From the NCBI GenBank assembly GCA_949987565.1, contig OX465119.1, forward strand, positions 10,301,441-10,365,440: a stretch of 64,000 nucleotides of DNA, given 5' to 3'. Positions 61,107 to 64,000 of this stretch are shown here, piece by piece. This DNA is from Luidia sarsii (taxonomy: Eukaryota > Echinodermata > Asteroidea > Paxillosida > Luidiidae). A program made the translations under genes and the position numbers. The notes below the pieces were generated by a model. The model was not told where the DNA came from, did no database searches, and saw only the letters and a program-made list of their open reading frames with translations. Numbering within the stretch: position 1 is the stretch's first letter; each line of letters begins with the position of its first letter.

Positions 61107-61610
61107 GTGGGTGCATAGTATCAACTATTCCCCGACTCGGCTGATTATCGGAGGGCAATAGGTGAAACTATACCAGGTATTAGTAGGCAGTGTTGACGAA
61201 CTATTCTCTGACGCGACCGATTCATCGAAGTTCTCTAGTGAATGACTTTTCCCTGACTCGACAAGTTATTGCAGGGCAATAGTAAGTAACTATTCCCTGA
61301 CTCGCCCTATTATTGCAGGGCAATAGTGAGGAAGTATTCCCTGACTCGACCAGTTTTTATTGTTGGGGAAAGTGAAGAATTATTCCCTAAATCGACTGGT
61401 TATTGCAGGGCAATAGTGAAGAACTATACCCTGACGACTGATTGAGAGGGTGTAATATACCAACTGTTTCCTAGCTCGACTGGCTATTGAAGGACAGTAA
61501 TACAAACTATTCCCTGACCCACCGACTATTAATATTGGAGGGCAGTAATGAGAACTAGTCCCCGACTTGATCGATATTGGATGGGCAATAGTAAGCAATA
61601 TACGCCCTTA
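61107..61610. repeat. Degenerate tandem repeat in symporter intron 1
   Basis: About ten units of ACTATTCCCTGACTCGAC and TTATTGCAGGGCAATAGTGA with a period near 45-60 bp. It begins right after the donor. Confidence 0.85.
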
Positions 61611-61619
61611 ACACAAGCT

Positions 61620-62400
61620 CGAAGGCAATAGAGAAATATATCCCCGCAGTGGCTCCAACAGCAGATATGAATGGGAGAGGTGGGTCAGTAGAAAAAATAA
61701 TTCCAAGACCGTGGACCAAATGCAAAAAAAATATTACAAGGCACAACAGACTCACATTTCTGATAGGACGGAAAAGTTAGAGAAGGAAATTTGATGCATG
61801 TAGTATACACGACACCTAAAGATAATTTTTTTTCACATCAAGTTGTGTGTGCGTCACAGGATGTCAAACGGACCCTGAACGGTTCACTCGGCTGACAAAC
61901 AGATAAGGTTGTTCATTGTTTTTAGCACGGCTATCTTGTTGCCTTTCCCGCCCGACCAACAAAAAATAATGGCCACACTTTTTTCCGGCCCTCCGAATTT
62001 TGACATTTTCAAAACTCGCTAAACGATCGGTAACGATATTGTTAACAATATAAAACATGAGGAATAAGTAATTTAATAAGTACACCGGTACACTGTGTGT
62101 ACAAGAGAGTCAAATTCTGGCACAATCGGACACATTTTTGTGTGGATTTTGTCAGGCTTCGTAGTGTTTTGTGGTAGGCTGACAAGAGTTTCGTTTTGTT
62201 TAAAACTTGGACGAGAGTGGCGCCCGGATTACACTGTGAAATTATAAACCTTGAAAATGGGGTGGATATGCTATGTCGCCGGCGTGAAAAACAAAAATCA
62301 TGGTGATTTCAAGGACCCTCATCCTGAAGATTTCACCTCGTGACTTGACGAAGACATATAAGGGTAGTTTAGAAGACAGTGAAAAAAAATGTAATTCAAA
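61620..62400. other. Intronic sequence, nothing recognisable
   Basis: AT-rich and without tandem structure. No exon of the symporter was found in any forward frame. Confidence 0.4.
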
Positions 62401-62409
62401 GAGGTTTTG

Positions 62410-62650
62410 CCCTTACTCGACGTGGTAAACACTGAATGCTCAGTGCTTTACCCGGTGCCTGATAAAAGTATTTCAGGCAGCTCGGGCGGGATTCGAACCC
62501 GGACGAATTCGGACGTTTTAACCACTGGACCACCGAGCTGGTCGAGGTCGTGTGGTGGATTCGAATAATGTATAGCGGCGGGTACCGCGTTGCATCATAG
62601 ATATAACATGATGTTTGCGTCGAGGAGAATGTAATTCACCTTAATATAAT
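62410..62650 (-). mobile_element. tRNA-Ser-like SINE, minus strand, near full length
   Basis: The reverse complement repeats the order of 13935-14235. It runs GAATGTAATTCACC... CGCAAACATCATGTT, GGTACCCGCCGCTATACA, GACCAGCTCGGTGGTCCAG, GGGTTCGAATCCCGCCCG and GGCACCGGGTAAAGCACTG. Confidence 0.75.
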
Positions 62651-62659
62651 TATAGGGTG

Positions 62660-63930
62660 GTAATAAGATCCAATGGCAGGAAGGTGCTCTAGCCCAATCA
62701 CCACCCAACTCATTTGCCAGGCAGTTGTGGTCTAGTATATAGCACACCACAGTAATTGTGCGTTGCAATACCACCAAGAATGTGGTCAGGAATAGACCAC
62801 TAACTGAAATCACCTCGAAAATCTGGGGACGCAATTTAGGCATGAAAAAGTAGCGAAATTGATTGCTGTGAGTTGTCTTTTCACTGCAACGCGGCATTTC
62901 CCCCTGATTTTCAGGATATTGATATGATAATTCACAGTGTTAGAAGGTCTCGGTGCGAAGTGGTTAGAAATAATGAGAATCCATATTCCTTGGCACGTCG
63001 CACGAGTCCTTTGTTGTTGATGTCGTGCATCGAGTAAAGAATGGAAAGGTGGGTTGTTTTTTCAGCAATATTCAGGGATTATCGGCTTGCAGTCTCTAGG
63101 GTTGAATATCATCTTCGGTCCGCTGGGAGGATCTGCAAAAGTCGATAAGGAGAGAGGCGGTTTTCCCCTCTTTTTTTGCATCGTTACGCGTCCATAAATT
63201 ACACCGTTGAACTTCCCGGACCTGCGCTACTGCGATTTCTCGTTGTCCGTTCCTGTGCGTAGAAAAACAAACCCAAGTATGGGGCGCGAAGATAACGTTG
63301 TGTCAAAATTAATGTTAATGTCTTCTGAGGAAGTTGAAATAAATTTGATAAAACTATGGGCCATAGACTAATTGTAATGTGGATAAGACGTGGATATGGT
63401 ACATTTTATAAGTCCTAGAATTCAAACATTTGAATTCCTGCATCAGTATTTAATGCTAGATTCGCACGCCATAATGATAGTGGGTTACTGCGAATGTAAT
63501 AGACAAAGGGCCAGGACATGCATTCAAAAACCTTAAGATAATTTCAAGCAAATTAGTTGCCTTCAATCGCATTTTGATCGGTGCGGCACGCCATAGGTAA
63601 ACAAATAACTATGGCGTGCAGAATGAATCAAAATATGATTCAGGCATCGTTGAATTTATAGACGCTTTTTTCCGCCGGTTTTGCACGGCAAAGAAAACAA
63701 CGAGAGTGGACAGGTGTTCACTTCCAGGTAAAGCAAAACAGGAAGAGAAAAAAAAACACATCAACCATTCTTGTCCCTTGTCCGGTTGAACACCGACCAG
63801 CAGGAAATAGGTCCTAAATAAGCGGTGAAAGAAGAGAGCGCGACCATGAATACTCGGCCGGAACCAACCGCCCACCTGCCCCCGGCCCTTGCCTCGGTAC
63901 CACGTAGCCAGTTATCTAACCAGGTCCATA
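62660..63930. other. Intronic or intergenic sequence without recognisable feature
   Basis: No tandem repeat, RNA gene or conserved exon was recognised. The minus-strand frame at 63609-63875 resembles nothing known to me. Confidence 0.4.
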
Positions 63931-63937
63931 ATTAAGG

Positions 63938-64000
63938 TGATATACAAAAATGTTGCAAACTGCTTACTGACTAAAATTACCAAAAAGTAAATCTAAAATT
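63938..64000 (-). repeat. Family A tail, cut by window end
   Basis: GTGATATACAAAAATGTTGC then AAACTGCTTACTGACTAAAA is the shared tail of the family. The hairpin part would lie beyond 64000. Confidence 0.85.

Overview
The window is eukaryotic nuclear DNA from an intron-rich animal. Short GC-rich exons with canonical GT/AG boundaries sit in long AT-rich introns full of minisatellites, tRNA-derived SINEs, foldback elements and LINE tails. The repeat style and the invertebrate-like single-copy look of the main gene suggest a marine invertebrate, possibly a deuterostome such as an echinoderm, hemichordate or cephalochordate. I cannot fix the taxon from sequence alone.

Layout. (1) Positions 85-4164, minus strand: the 5' six coding exons of a lysine-rich, highly charged protein that runs off the left edge. 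(2) A head-to-head intergenic region of about 1.7 kb (4165-5900) probably holds both promoters. (3) Positions 5901-44479, plus strand: a complete 34-exon gene for a large brefeldin-A-inhibited ARF guanine-nucleotide-exchange factor (BIG1/BIG2, ARFGEF family). All 34 exons join in phase to a 5511-nt coding sequence (1836 residues plus stop), close to the roughly 1800 residues of the animal proteins. Its 3' UTR contains a 30-bp tandem repeat, followed by an AATAAA at 45070. (4) Positions 45100-60900: a long stretch with no supportable protein gene, filled with dispersed and tandem repeats. (5) Positions 60960-61106, plus strand: the first coding exon of an SLC5-family sodium/solute symporter, whose remaining exons lie beyond the right edge.

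The repeats carry most of the novelty. Family A (over 20 copies, two of them expanded into tandem arrays of 34 bp and 113 bp inside ARFGEF introns) carries a double hairpin ending in GAAAC that resembles a hammerhead ribozyme core. Family B carries a clearer hammerhead-like core followed by an exact histone-mRNA 3' stem-loop and a GAAAGAGA box. Other notable items are an 890-bp near-perfect palindromic element with a 9-bp target duplication, an inverted copy of ARFGEF exon 12 lying downstream in its own intron 17, a tandem array of RFX X-box-like motifs in the ARFGEF 3' UTR, and a 69-bp minisatellite open in several frames.
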